Positions 44,596-56,200 of a stretch of 64,000 nt of DNA are shown one piece after another. Origin of the DNA: Tetragonia tetragonoides. Lineage: Eukaryota > Streptophyta > Magnoliopsida > Caryophyllales > Aizoaceae. Numbering within the stretch: position 1 is the first letter of the stretch; each line of letters starts with the position of its first letter. Made by a program: the position numbers and the translations under genes. The stretch covers positions 32,084,001 to 32,148,000 of the forward strand of contig CM076142.1 in the NCBI GenBank assembly GCA_038025085.1. The letters are read 5' to 3'. The notes under the pieces are model-generated. The model was not told where the DNA came from. It saw only the letters and a program-made list of their open reading frames with translations, and searched no databases.

Positions 44596-45160
44596 TGTAG
44601 TGGGTTGGAAAATAATGATGACAAGAAAAGTAAGGATAAATGGGTCTTTTAATACTCAAAGTATTACTAAAAGGGGAAGTGAGTAGGAGAAAAAAGAACG
44701 AATGTAAAAGGAAAGTGGGTAGGAGAAAAAAGAACGGAAGGAGAAAACTGAAATTTACCGGTAACCAGTCTAAAAAAATTGTCCAATTGATTTTTTTTAA
44801 CTTAATTTTCACCTTTTAAAATTGGTCCAAACAAATTCAATATTAGAATCGTTTGAAAGTATACTTAAATTATCATTGTAGAGATAGTCAAGCATACTTT
44901 CAAACGATTCTAATATTGAATTTGTTTGGACCAATTTTAGAAGGTGAAAATAAAGTTAAAAAAAAAATCAATTAGACAATCTTTTTAGACTGGTTACCGG
45001 TAAATTCCAGTTTTCTCCCTCCGTTCTTTTTTCTCCTACCCACTTTCCTTTTACATCCGTTCTTTTTTCTCCTACTCACTTCCCGGTTTAGTAATACTTT
45101 CAGTATTAAAAGACCAATTTATCCTTACTTTTCTTGTCATCATTATTTTCCAACCCTACA
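44596..45160. mobile_element. Fold-back element with about 270-bp arms and a 24-bp loop
   Basis: The left arm, 44596-44866, is the approximate inverted complement of 44890-45160. Examples are GGTTGGAAAATAATGATGAC against GTCATCATTATTTTCCAACC, and TTACCGGTAACCAGTCTAAA against TTTAGACTGGTTACCGGTAA. The arms contain repeated CTTTTTTCTCCTACCCACTT motifs. There is no ORF and no certain target duplication. A transcript would form a long hairpin. Confidence 0.85.
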
Positions 45161-45520
45161 CATCTTTAAAAATAATAATAATATTTGTTACACATATTTG
45201 AAAATAATAATAATATTTACACCATCATATTCGTATCGAAAAGTACTTCGAAATGAGATGCATTTATAATATGTTTACAATAAACGTGTAAGGTTGTGCT
45301 GCAATATTAATTACAGTAAATAAATTTTAAGATATGATATTTACTAGTAAAAGAAAAACGAAAAAAACAAAATATATAAATTTGAACGCGTGCATCCCAC
45401 GGGCATCATGCCACATAGAAATGTCATCTAAGCACGCAATTAAACAAAAAATAAATACAGGTTAGAAAATGAAATATAGAGCTTGAGTTGTAATAGAAAT
45501 CTAGAGTTTTATAGGAGTTA
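45161..45520. other. AT-rich spacer
   Basis: No gene. A GCGTGCATCCCACGGGCATC motif near 45388 recalls a Helitron hairpin but lacks the CTRR end. Confidence 0.4.
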
Positions 45521-45717
45521 GGCCCTGTTCTTTTCATCGTTTCCATGCTGCATTCCGTTCCGTTCCGTTCCAATTAGTTCCGTTCCGTTCCGTGCCGCAT
45601 TCTGTACTTCATTTTGTCTCACATATTTTTGAATTATCTGCGTTGCGCCGTTCCGTTCCAATCCATTCCGTTTCGTTCCTCACCGTCTCGCACTATTCCG
45701 TTGAATAGAACAGGGCC
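45521..45717. mobile_element. MITE with GGCCCTGTTCT ends
   Basis: GGCCCTGTTCTTTTCA at the left and the complement TTGAATAGAACAGGGCC at the right are flanked by TTA and TAA. The interior has CCGTTCCGTTCC repeats. Superfamily is uncertain, PIF/Harbinger or hAT-like. Confidence 0.7.
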
Positions 45718-46900
45718 TAATATTAGATCTATGTCAAATATTTATAAGAACATGTGACCAATATTTATTTGCCTAATTTTATGAGGATAAGTGCATATAA
45801 TTTGACAAGGGACACATATAAAATCATTATTTTTCTGGGTATAGATGATATTTGAATAATATATGCAGGGGTTAGCGCAGGTTATGTAACAATTAACATG
45901 TGACTAATATTTGTGGAACAAGTGTAGTATATAATTTTGAGTAAGATCGCAGGTGACACGACAAGAGTCACAATTTTAATTGGTCGTTAAATTATTTTTC
46001 TCTATTTATTTTTATTTTGGTGAGTAGTTAGTTGTCATTAATGTCATATAGTAATTGCTATATCCTATTTATATTCCTTCTTTTTTCTTTAGTTACTGTT
46101 ATATTAATTAATACAATCTAAATTAATGGTTTCAACATAACTATATAGTTAGGGGAATAAATGTAATAGTGAAAATTTAGGGGAATAGATGCACATAATA
46201 TAAAAAAAGTTTATATATTTGTGGGTATAAGCATAGGTAATGTACAAGTGTCACATTTTGCTGAATTACATACTATTTTCCCTTTTCTAGATGGTGAGTT
46301 GTCTCTATTTTTTTTTCCAATTGAAAGAATGTTAGTCTTTCAACTTCTAGATTTTAATTAGAGAAATACACATGAAGTATCAATTTGATAAATCCGACGA
46401 TTTTTTAATAACAAAAATTTTATCAGTTGGTATAAGCATAGGCTAAGTAAAAATAGATTATTAATTGTGTGTTAATTGTTGTTAATATGACAAGCGTTAA
46501 ATATTGAATTACGTTTTATATTTAAGGATTTAAACACAGATTAGGCATAAAAATTGTAAGGATAGGCTTAATTAACTTGTCATGGATCACATTTGGAGTC
46601 ACAGTTTATTAAGCTATATGTATGATGTACAATTGCAAATTAAGTTAAATGATTATTATTTTATTTTTTAAATAGGAGATCAGAATGATGAGTAATATGA
46701 CATGTGTAGCATTTGGACCAGTCACTATTATTCATTATTCTTTATATACATATGTATAATTTAAAAGTCCACAAATTAATTTGAATATAAAAAGATAGTG
46801 ATAAATTGGGTAAAATCCTAGTTTAAGTGAAAGTAAGCCGGGAGAAGACAACCCAAGCCGAAAACTACCGTGTCAAATAAAGTATTCCCCCCAAAAAAAA
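45718..46900. other. AT-rich intergenic sequence
   Basis: No ORF and no resolved element. Several related short phrases (GTGACNAATATTT, ACAAGNGTCACA) suggest an eroded repeat. Confidence 0.4.
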
Positions 46901-48156
46901 GGGATATTACACGCTGTAGCCCTGTGGTTTGGCGAATTGTCTATTGCGTCCGCATTTTAAGTTTCGTATATGTGGTTAACTGTTAATGTACAACATATAC
47001 AATTTTGATATTTACGGTCAACTGTTATGTTAATTCAAAAATTCATGACTATTTACCCTCCTTAACTAAACCTACAACAACCTCCATCTTCTCTTTTACC
47101 ATCTCCCCCCAACCTCCATTACCACCCTCAATAACCTCCATTACCGCACCCCAAACTGAGTTCTTCGTGTTTAATAGCTCCAACTGGAACATTATAGTTT
47201 CCCCCTGCGGTTTATAACCCATCTAAACACCAAAAACATGTTAGACCCATTAGTCTGAAACTGAAACACAATCAAGTCATTTATTTTTGAGAGGAAATTC
47301 ATACCCAGTACAGCTAATTTCCAATTAGTCCTATGCTGGTTCCAAATTTTTTTACGAAATAACCAAAGAACCATGGTAAAGCCCATGATTACAAATCGTG
47401 ATAATGGTAGTCAATGATCGAATAATCAGATTCTTGAAAAGAAGAATCAATATTGAGGCTGTGACTTTGTTTATTATTGGCTCACCAATTAGTTGGTCCC
47501 TTTGATGGCCATTTTCTTAGCTTTCCATTTCCAACATAAAATCTTCCATAGCAGAAAAATCAAGACTTCCATATAAAAGAGACCAAACAAAACATAAAAC
47601 AACCCTTCACTCATTAAAATAGTGAGATTTTGAGTTCACCCATTTCATTTCATTCTCTAAAAGCCAATCAATTGATACTACAAGTGCTGCAATTAAGAGA
47701 GAGAGAGAGAGTGTGGTTTTTATGTGTTTAATTGGCGAATTGTGTATTTTCTGTTTTGTGCAGTGGGCACCAGTTGTTGATTTCAACCAAGTTTCCCATT
47801 TATACAATTTCTAGGGTTTCATAATCATTGGTGTTTAGATGGGTCATAACCGTAGGGGAGAACTACAATCATGAATGGTAGTGTTTTTGTTCCAGTTAGG
47901 GCTATTGAACACGAAGAACTCGGTTGGGAGCGGTAATGGAAATTTTTGAGGGTGGTGATGGAAGTTGTTGTGGTTTAGTTTGTGAGGGCAAAATAGTAAT
48001 GAATTTTTTTAATTAACAAGGTAGTTGACCGTAAATGTCAAAATTGTATATGTTGTACGTTAACGGTCAACTACAGGGGTGCCATATGTAAGAAACTTAA
48101 AACGCGGACGTAGCAGATAATTTGCCAAACCACAGGGGTACAACGTGTAATAGCCC
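46901..48156. mobile_element. Long-TIR element (MULE-like or fold-back) upstream of CAC3
   Basis: Inverted repeats extend about 330 bp from each end: GGGATATTACACGCTGTAGC against the complement of ACAACGTGTAATAGCCC, down to GGTTTATAACCCATCTAAAC (47210) against GTTTAGATGGGTCATAACC (47833). The flanks are A runs (46893 and 48157), so the duplication length is unclear. About 600 bp in the centre are not paired and have no recognised gene. It ends 502 bp before the CAC3 start codon. Confidence 0.75.
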
Positions 48157-48424
48157 AAAAAAACACTAGTCACTCACGTGCGCAAGAAAAGCTAACACGT
48201 GATACCAAATAGATGGGAGCCAACCAGTCACTTAGATTTGCGAAGGGACTCTAACCATACCCAAACACAACCACACTCAAGTCTCTCAATTTAACGACCA
48301 AACCGGGAAAACACTTGAACTAGTTACACTCACATAAGAATTATCGCCCTGTCTCTCTCTCTCTCTCCTTCCCAAGTTCCCAACGGCGATTTCCTCGATG
48401 CTGGTTCTTCTTCTCTTCTCCTCA

Positions 48425-48428
<4 letters not shown>

Positions 48429-48482
<54 letters not shown>
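48429..48482. repeat. (CT)27 tract in the CAC3 leader or promoter
   Basis: A pure TC run of 54 bp, 177 bp before the CAC3 ATG, with a shorter CT tract at 48353-48367. Pyrimidine-rich leaders are typical of plant core promoters and 5-prime UTRs, so this probably lies in or near the CAC3 5-prime UTR. Confidence 0.85.
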
Positions 48483-48486
<4 letters not shown>

Positions 48487-48658
48487 CTGTTTTCTTCAAC
48501 TACTCTTAACTACTTACCACATTCGGATCCAACAATATCTAATCTACATCCAATGCTACAAAAAAATTAAATCTTTCCTTCAATTTCATTTCCTCTTTTT
48601 CTCTTTCCATTTATCCAGTAAATCAATTTCAGTTTGGGAATTACAATTTCAATCCAAA

Positions 48659-50177
48659 ATGGCGTCGATGTCTCACGCAATGATTTCATCTAAACCAAAA
48701 TCATTGGCATCAGACAATCTTAGAAGCTCAAGTAGCTGCATCAATGGCGTTCCATTGAAACAGCTTGGAAGATCGCAATTATTTTACGCTACGAAAAAGA
48801 GAGATTCTTTATTAGTAGCTAAGCTAAGAAAGGTGAAGAAACATGAGTATCCATGGCCAGAAGATCCCGATTTGAATGTCAAGGGTGGTGTTCTCTTTCA
48901 TTTGTCTAAGTTTAAGCCATTGAAGGAGAAACCAAAGCCGGTTACTTTAGACTTTGAGAAACCATTGATGGAGCTTCAGAGAAAGATAATTGATGTGAGT
49001 TGGGTTGCATCTGTTTTATTTTTTACTTTTTAGGGTTTTAAGTGGGAATTTGGTGGTTAGTTTTAATTATATGATTTGGTATGTGGGTTTGGTATGTTTA
49101 GTTATGTTTTGTGACGTTTTTTTGTGCAGGTAAGGAAAATGGCAAATGAGACTGGTTTGGATTTCAGTGATCAGATAACATCCTTAGAGAATAAGTATCA
49201 GCAGGTGATTTGTCTTTTATTTGTTTATTAAAAGCATGTTTGCATTTAGCTATTATATACTTGATTTTGAAAAAGTTTGTAGTGGGGTATTTTGGGTGCT
49301 GAATTATAATTTGATTAATTAAATCAATGCCTCACTGAACTATCTGGTGCCCAATTTCTAATGAATCAAGATAATCATTCGTTCCGGGCTGCTTGTTTGT
49401 TGTGAAGTAGTTGCTTATGCATGCCTTTCATTTTGAGAGTGCAATAGAAGGAATCTCTCTGCAATGCAGGGTTAAGGTTGCAACGAACTCCATAGTTCAT
49501 ACCTCGCCATAGGCAGGAGCCTTGTGGATGGCCGCGGTATGGGTTTTCGTTTAGTTTACCTCTATGAACTTGAAAAACCGTGTTCTAGGACAATGTCCAA
49601 CAAGGGCATGGAAATTTCTGGTACTACTTATGTTTCCAAATTCCAACTAGATGTGCTGGATGGTATCCCAGGGTTCACGGGATCATGGGCACTTGGTTAT
49701 AATGATGTAGTTGACTTGTGGTATTTAATTTATGTGCGGAATTCATCATTAGTGAATTTAGGTGAATTTGTTTTAGCGTGGTTAGAATATCACAGGCCTA
49801 ATATGATAATAGCTTCTTCAAATAGACCTAAATATTACAACAGGCTTCTACTTAAAGTGTGTATCAGCCTCAGGTGAAGTGGAATACTTAACCTTCTTTG
49901 GTGAGCAATTGCAACACTCTATGCGTTCCAAAAACATAGTCAAATTCTCAGTTTAGTCAAATTCTGAGGGATAAGGTTTGTAACAGAGGGTTTCGAAGGA
50001 GGGCTGTAGAAGGCTTATTTTGTTCGGCATGGAGGTAGTATGTACCAATCACTCCAACATATAGCCTGATAATATACTTATCTGAATATTTCAACTCGAA
50101 AATGGACCTTCACCTCTTATATTATTTTATTTTGTAGACATTTTTGGTCAATAAGTATCTTAAGTTTCCCCCCCCTC

Positions 50178-50214
<37 letters not shown>

Positions 50215-53200
50215 TTCCAAGATGTTTTATCGCACAAACGTTTGTCAATCAAAACCAAATGACGGTTTTGGCTCTAATCTGTTAGTTTTGTTCCAAAATG
50301 ACCGTTATACCTCTTATCCCTTGCACATGTCTTGGTAACATCCCAAGAGCCTCATTCAGAACACTATGGGTGTATGGTCGAGTGGGGAAACTTGTTGATG
50401 GAGGATTTGATGAGGATTGAAGCGGCTTCCACCAGCCGTTGTTGATGTGTTTCCATGACTGAGGGATTTCGGAGGAGAGAGAAAACAATGGAGAAGAGAG
50501 AAAACATGGGGAAGAGGTCATTGACCCAGCAAGGGCAAGGGAAGTGAGGGAGGGGCCTAAAGGGCAAGAATTGTACAAACGTAACAGAATTAGCCTTAAA
50601 CCGTTTGGTCTCATTTAACAAAAAAAGTGGTATAGAAGGTCCTTCTAGCCAAGAAAAAATTTATAATGTGCTTTCACACACAAAGTCAAAACGTTAAGGT
50701 ACTTTTCGGCGAACTTTCTATTTTTTGTTTTACAAAAAATTGTTTAAGACAGTCTTATCGTAACTTTAGGGGGCCTTTGGTATAGCAGAAGTTGTACACA
50801 TGGGGGCCTTTGGTCTGCCCCAATTGACTATATGAAATCACAATTATAGTATGCTGAAGCTTCTAAAGCAAGCTTCAAAATATATTTTTATCTTTTATCC
50901 CTCTGAAAGTGAAACTTAGAAGCTTCACTTCTTCTGAAAATAGTGCCCCCATTTTATTGTAAGTTGGTCTGACACAAGACTTACTCTTTTTATTTGGGGG
51001 TGGGGGTGCACTTTGGAAGTTGTTAAGTATAGCAGAGGGTTGTACAGATGGGGGCCTATGGTCTGCCCCAATTGACTATATGAAACCTCAAATTGTGTAT
51101 GCTGACGCTGAAGCTTCTAAAGGAAGCTTCGAAATATCTTTTCATCTATAATCCCTTTGAAAGTTGAAACTTAGGAGCTTAGCTTCTTCTGAAATTAAGA
51201 GCTATCTTCTCAGGAAAGTTCTTATCTGGGATCTGCAGCTTCTATAGCAAAGAAACTGCTGTAAAAGGTTGAGCGAAATAGGTAACAAGAGGAGAATCCC
51301 TAATTCAAAAGCATGGTAAACAAGGAGATACCAAATGTGTAGTGCTTCTTGCAGGCATGAAACTGAAGCTATCTATTTGTCCAAGTGGAATGGACTTGTG
51401 AAAAATGTAGCTGGTTCTATTGTCTGTTTTAGTTAGTTATTTAAGGGAGGGAATTGCTTATAGTCAAATGTGTCTCTATTTCCTTGTTTAGGAGGATTGT
51501 ACCAGTGGACTTATTTGAACTTGTATGTGAATGGACTAAAGCAAAATGACTCATAAAACTGTCAGCACTCTTATTTATTGTGAAGTTGCCGATAGTCAAC
51601 TTTGGAAGTTGTTAAGTATAGCAGAGGGTTGTACAGATGGGGGCCTATGGTCTGCCCCAATTGACTATATGAAACCTCAAATTGTGTATGCTGACGCTGA
51701 AGCTTCTAAAGGAAGCTTCGAAATATCTTTTCATCTATAATCCCTCTGAAAGTTGAAACTTAGGAGCTTCGCTTCTTCTGAAATTAAGAGCTATCTTCTC
51801 AAGAAAGTTCTTATCTGGGATCTGCAGCTTCTATAGCAAAGAAACTGCTGTAGAAGGTTGAGCGATATAGGTAACAAGAGGAGAATCCCTAATTCAAAAG
51901 CATGGTAAACAAGGAGATACCAAATGTGTAGTGCTTCTTGCAGGCATGAAACTGAAGCTATCTATTTGTCCAAGTGGAATGGACTTGTGAAAAATGTAGC
52001 TGGTTCTATTGTCTGTTTCAGTTAGTTATTTAAGGGAGGGAATTGCTTATCGTCAAATGTGTATCTATTTCCTTGTTTGGGAGGATTGTACCAGTGGACT
52101 TATTTGAACTTGTACGTGAATGGACTAAAGCAAAATGACTCATAAAACTGTCAGCACTTCTTATTTATTGTGAAGTTGCCAATAGTCAACTTTGGAAATT
52201 GTTAAATATAGCAGAGGGTTGTACAGATGGGGGCCTATGGTCTGCCCCAATTGACTATATGAAACCTCAAATTGTGTATGCTGACGCTGAAGCTTCTAAA
52301 GGAAGCTTCGAAATATCTTTTCATCTATAATCCCTTTGAAAGTTGAAACTTAGGAGCTTCGCTTCTTCTGAAATTAAGAGCTTTCTTCTCAAGAAAGTTC
52401 TTATCTGGGATCTGCAGCTTCTATAGCAAAAAAACTGCTGTAAAAGGTTGAGCGAAATAGGTATCAAGAGGAGAATCCCTAATTCAAAAGCATGGTAAAC
52501 AAGGAGATACCAAATGTGTAGTGCTTCTTGCAGGCATGAAACTGAAGCTATCTATTTGTCCAAGTGGAATGGACTTGTGAAAAATGTAGGTGGTTCTGTT
52601 GTCTGTTTTAGTTAGTTATTTAAGGGAGGGAATTGCTTATCGTCAAATGTGTATCTATTTCCTTGTTTGGGAGGATTGTACCAGTGGACTTATTTGAACT
52701 TGTATGTGAATGGACTAAAGCAAAATGGCTCATAAAACTGTCAGCACTTCTTATTTATTGTGAAGTTGCCGATAGTCATCGCACTTTGGATCTCGGGTCA
52801 AACGGAAACAGCCTCTCTGTGAGGCTCTGTTCTCATAGGGGTAAGCCTGCGTACAACCGACGCCCCCTTACCCTGCCTTGGCGGGAGCCTCTTTGAAGGC
52901 ACCGGGGTAATGTTAATGTTAATGTAATGTGAAGGAACTTGCCATGAAATGTTACGAGGGATCTTAATAATTGAATGATAAGTTGAGTTATTAATTGGAA
53001 GCTGTTTTTTTTTTTCCTTTTTGTGGATGTTGGTAAGTTAGGCTCTGTTCTCACAGGGGTAAGGCTGCGTACAACCGACCCCCCCTTACCCTGCCTAGGC
53101 GGGAGCCTCTTTGGAGGCACTGGGGTAATGTTGAATGTAATGTTGAATGGTAAGTTACGATCTGCACTCTTTAGCTTTTGATATTCTATTCAGTTGTAAA

Positions 53201-56200
53201 AGAGGCAGAAACTCTGGACTCAGCTAATTGAGCTGTGGAAAGGAGTAAATTACTTCTGTAACCGAAACTGGACTGCTTGTAAGAGAGAGAGGTTCGGGGT
53301 ATAGAAAGCACTTTGGAGCAGATACCTGAACAAAAGTCTGGGTGTCTTAAAAAATTATTGATTTATTAGATTCTCTTGGCTGAAGGCTATCTAATTTTTC
53401 TGGAAAAATTCTCTTGCGTTTGTTTCTAAACCCAGTAAGGGCCTGTTCTGCTTGGCTGAAGGGATAAAGGGTTGCCATAGAGTATGTCAGATATCTGCTT
53501 GGTTGAATAGGGCATGGTTCAGTGTAGTTCCTACCTAGGAGCTGCTTTTTGTATTAGGCGAAGAAGCTTGAAGCTATAGTTTCTGTTATTATCCCTCTTA
53601 AAGTTGAAGCATTAGCATGACAAGTCAGTAACTATCTAGTCAAGAAAGTCCTGGTTTGCCTGTTCTGCAGCTTCTACGGTATAGACTAGAGCAGCCCTTC
53701 AGCAAGTAGAGACTGATAGAACGGATAGGACTTCATCAAGTGTAGGAAATTTTTTCCATTGCCTCTAATTGCTCTTGAAGCATGATTTGATTTGAATCAT
53801 GATTAGCAACTCGTTGGTTGAATCTGTTGAACTCTCACTACTATCCATGAAAGATGAAATTTGGAAGAGTTTAGAAAGAGAGAAAACGTAATGAGATTAT
53901 ATAAAAAAGACTGTTTAGGGACCCTGAGTGGGTAGCTCAGCTGGTAAGACCTGTGAGACTTGTTTCATAGGTCCCAGGTTCGAGCCTCCTCCGGGCCACT
54001 GGAGGAATTCCTGGTCGCCAACCTTAGGCCCATGCAATCGGTCGAGCAAAGCCAGCATACCCATGACATGTCTGGAAAAAAAAAGATTGTTTTGGTTTAC
54101 CTTTTGTGAGAGCTTAGAATGAGATAGATGAGCTTAAATTTTTAATTTTACTCTCAGTACCAAGGAGGTATACCTGTCTACTGCTTGATATCTTTTTGTT
54201 TTTTATAGTGGTTTGCTGGAAGCTAATCTCTTATTGTGCTTTGTACATCATTCTCATTTGATGAGACGATAAGACTAGATATCCTTTTACTTAAACTCGC
54301 ATCTGGTTATCTGAAGGGAGGATTCCAGGGCTTAATAGTCAGTTAAACTACTTAATGCGAAGTTCTGCTTTCGGATGGGCTTGTAGATATGGCAGAAACC
54401 AGTTGATTCAGTAATTTAATACAGTGGACACAGAATTTGGCACAACTTTTCACTTCACTTAAATTTTTTTTTAGTCTTCCACAAGGGGAATTTGTTAGTT
54501 TGTATATCTGAAAAGGAGACTGTTAATTTGTCTTGCAAATGTATTTATTCTTATTTGTGCTACTTACAGAGATCTTATAGACTGTGTTCTTACTGACTTC
54601 GCATATGTTCTTTGTAGGCTCTGAAGGAGTTGTACATACATCTAACTCCTATACAACGTGTGAATATTGCTCGGCATCCCAACAGGCCAACATTTCTTGA
54701 TCACGTCTTCAACATCACAGAAAAGGTTTTTTTTTTTTTTTTTATTAAAATGCGTTTCCATAGGATTACTGTCTCACCTTCAACAGTGTATTCTGTTGCA
54801 TTTTTAATACTATGGATTGCTTACACTATTCTATGTTCCATCTATATGACCAGTTTGTGGAATTACATGGGGACCGAGCTGGTTATGATGATCCTGCTAT
54901 AGTTACGGGTCTTGGGACGATAGATGGGAGGAGCTACATGTTCATTGGGCACCAGAAGGGGAGAAACACAAAGGAGAACATTGAACGCAATTTTGGGATG
55001 CCTACTCCCCATGGGTGGGTGCTTTTACTATTGCGAGTTCTCAAATGAGAAGACTAATCACTCTCACAAATTCTTGTTCTCAGATTTGTAATGCTTATCA
55101 GTCATTAATATAATTGTTTGTCTATCCAAAAAGAATTACTCTCGTAATGTACAATATTCGTATTGAGATCAATGGCATGCTATTTGTTGTAGACATTGCT
55201 GATGGTTGTAACATTATCATGGATCTCACATGGTCAATCAACCTCCATGAAGACTGTGATCCATTGCTGATCCAGCCTAGGGAATGGAGCTGCAATATAA
55301 ATAAGAATCAGTGACATCTTTGAAAATTTTAAATAGTCTGGCTAATTGTGTATTTTCATGCACAGATATCGGAAAGCTCTTCGCATGATGTATTATGCAG
55401 ATCATCATGGATTCCCCATTGTCACCTTTATTGATACCCCTGGGGCATATGCAGACTTGAAGTCAGAGGAGCTAGGGCAAGTATGTCAATACATTGCGCT
55501 TACTTTTGTGGCTTCATTTGGTTTTTGACTAATCATTGATCGTACTCGAATGCAGGGAGAAGCTATAGCTCATAATTTAAGAACTATGTTTGGGCTGAAG
55601 GTGCCAATTATTTCCATTGTCATTGGTGAAGGTGGTTCTGGTGGTGCACTAGCTATTGGTTGTGCTAATAAGCTGTTGATGCTTGAAAATGCAGTCTTCT
55701 ATGTAGCCAGGTGATGTTTCGAGTTCTTTTTGACTTTTTGTTCATATCTTGAATAACTCGATCAACATAGAGGTGGAAAATAGGGGTCAAGGTCAAGTGA
55801 CTCCGGGTTCGAGTCACTTACGGGCTGGGCTGTGTCAGTCTGTTTTAGAATAATGCTCGTCTTTGTGCTGATAACATAAGATACCTTTCTGCTAACATCT
55901 TGGCTTTTTTTGTTTTTTTTTTCATCTTACTCTTCTATTTGTTCACATAAAAGTTAAATTACATACTTTGTAATGATCGTAACTAAGAATAAATTAGCAA
56001 GGTTCCTTGAGGTTTAATGAAATTAGTGTAAGGTGCCTTTACATTTTGGTTATAAGATAAAGGTATCTTATGATAAGAAATCAAGTGAAATAGATGATTA
56101 TGGTTTAAAAATTGTGAAATGCCTACCTCTCTACACTTCTAATCCCTGGGGACGATTCTCGGACTTGGATTGGGGATCCTTCTGGGGTCTTCTCTTGCAA

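Noticed and set aside
45380..45415. Third Helitron 3-prime end
   Set aside because: The hairpin-like GCGTGCATCCCACGGG is imperfect and no CTRR follows at the right distance.
51012..52780. CRISPR-like array
   Set aside because: Units are 590 bp, directly abutting and without unique spacers; this is a eukaryotic tandem duplication.
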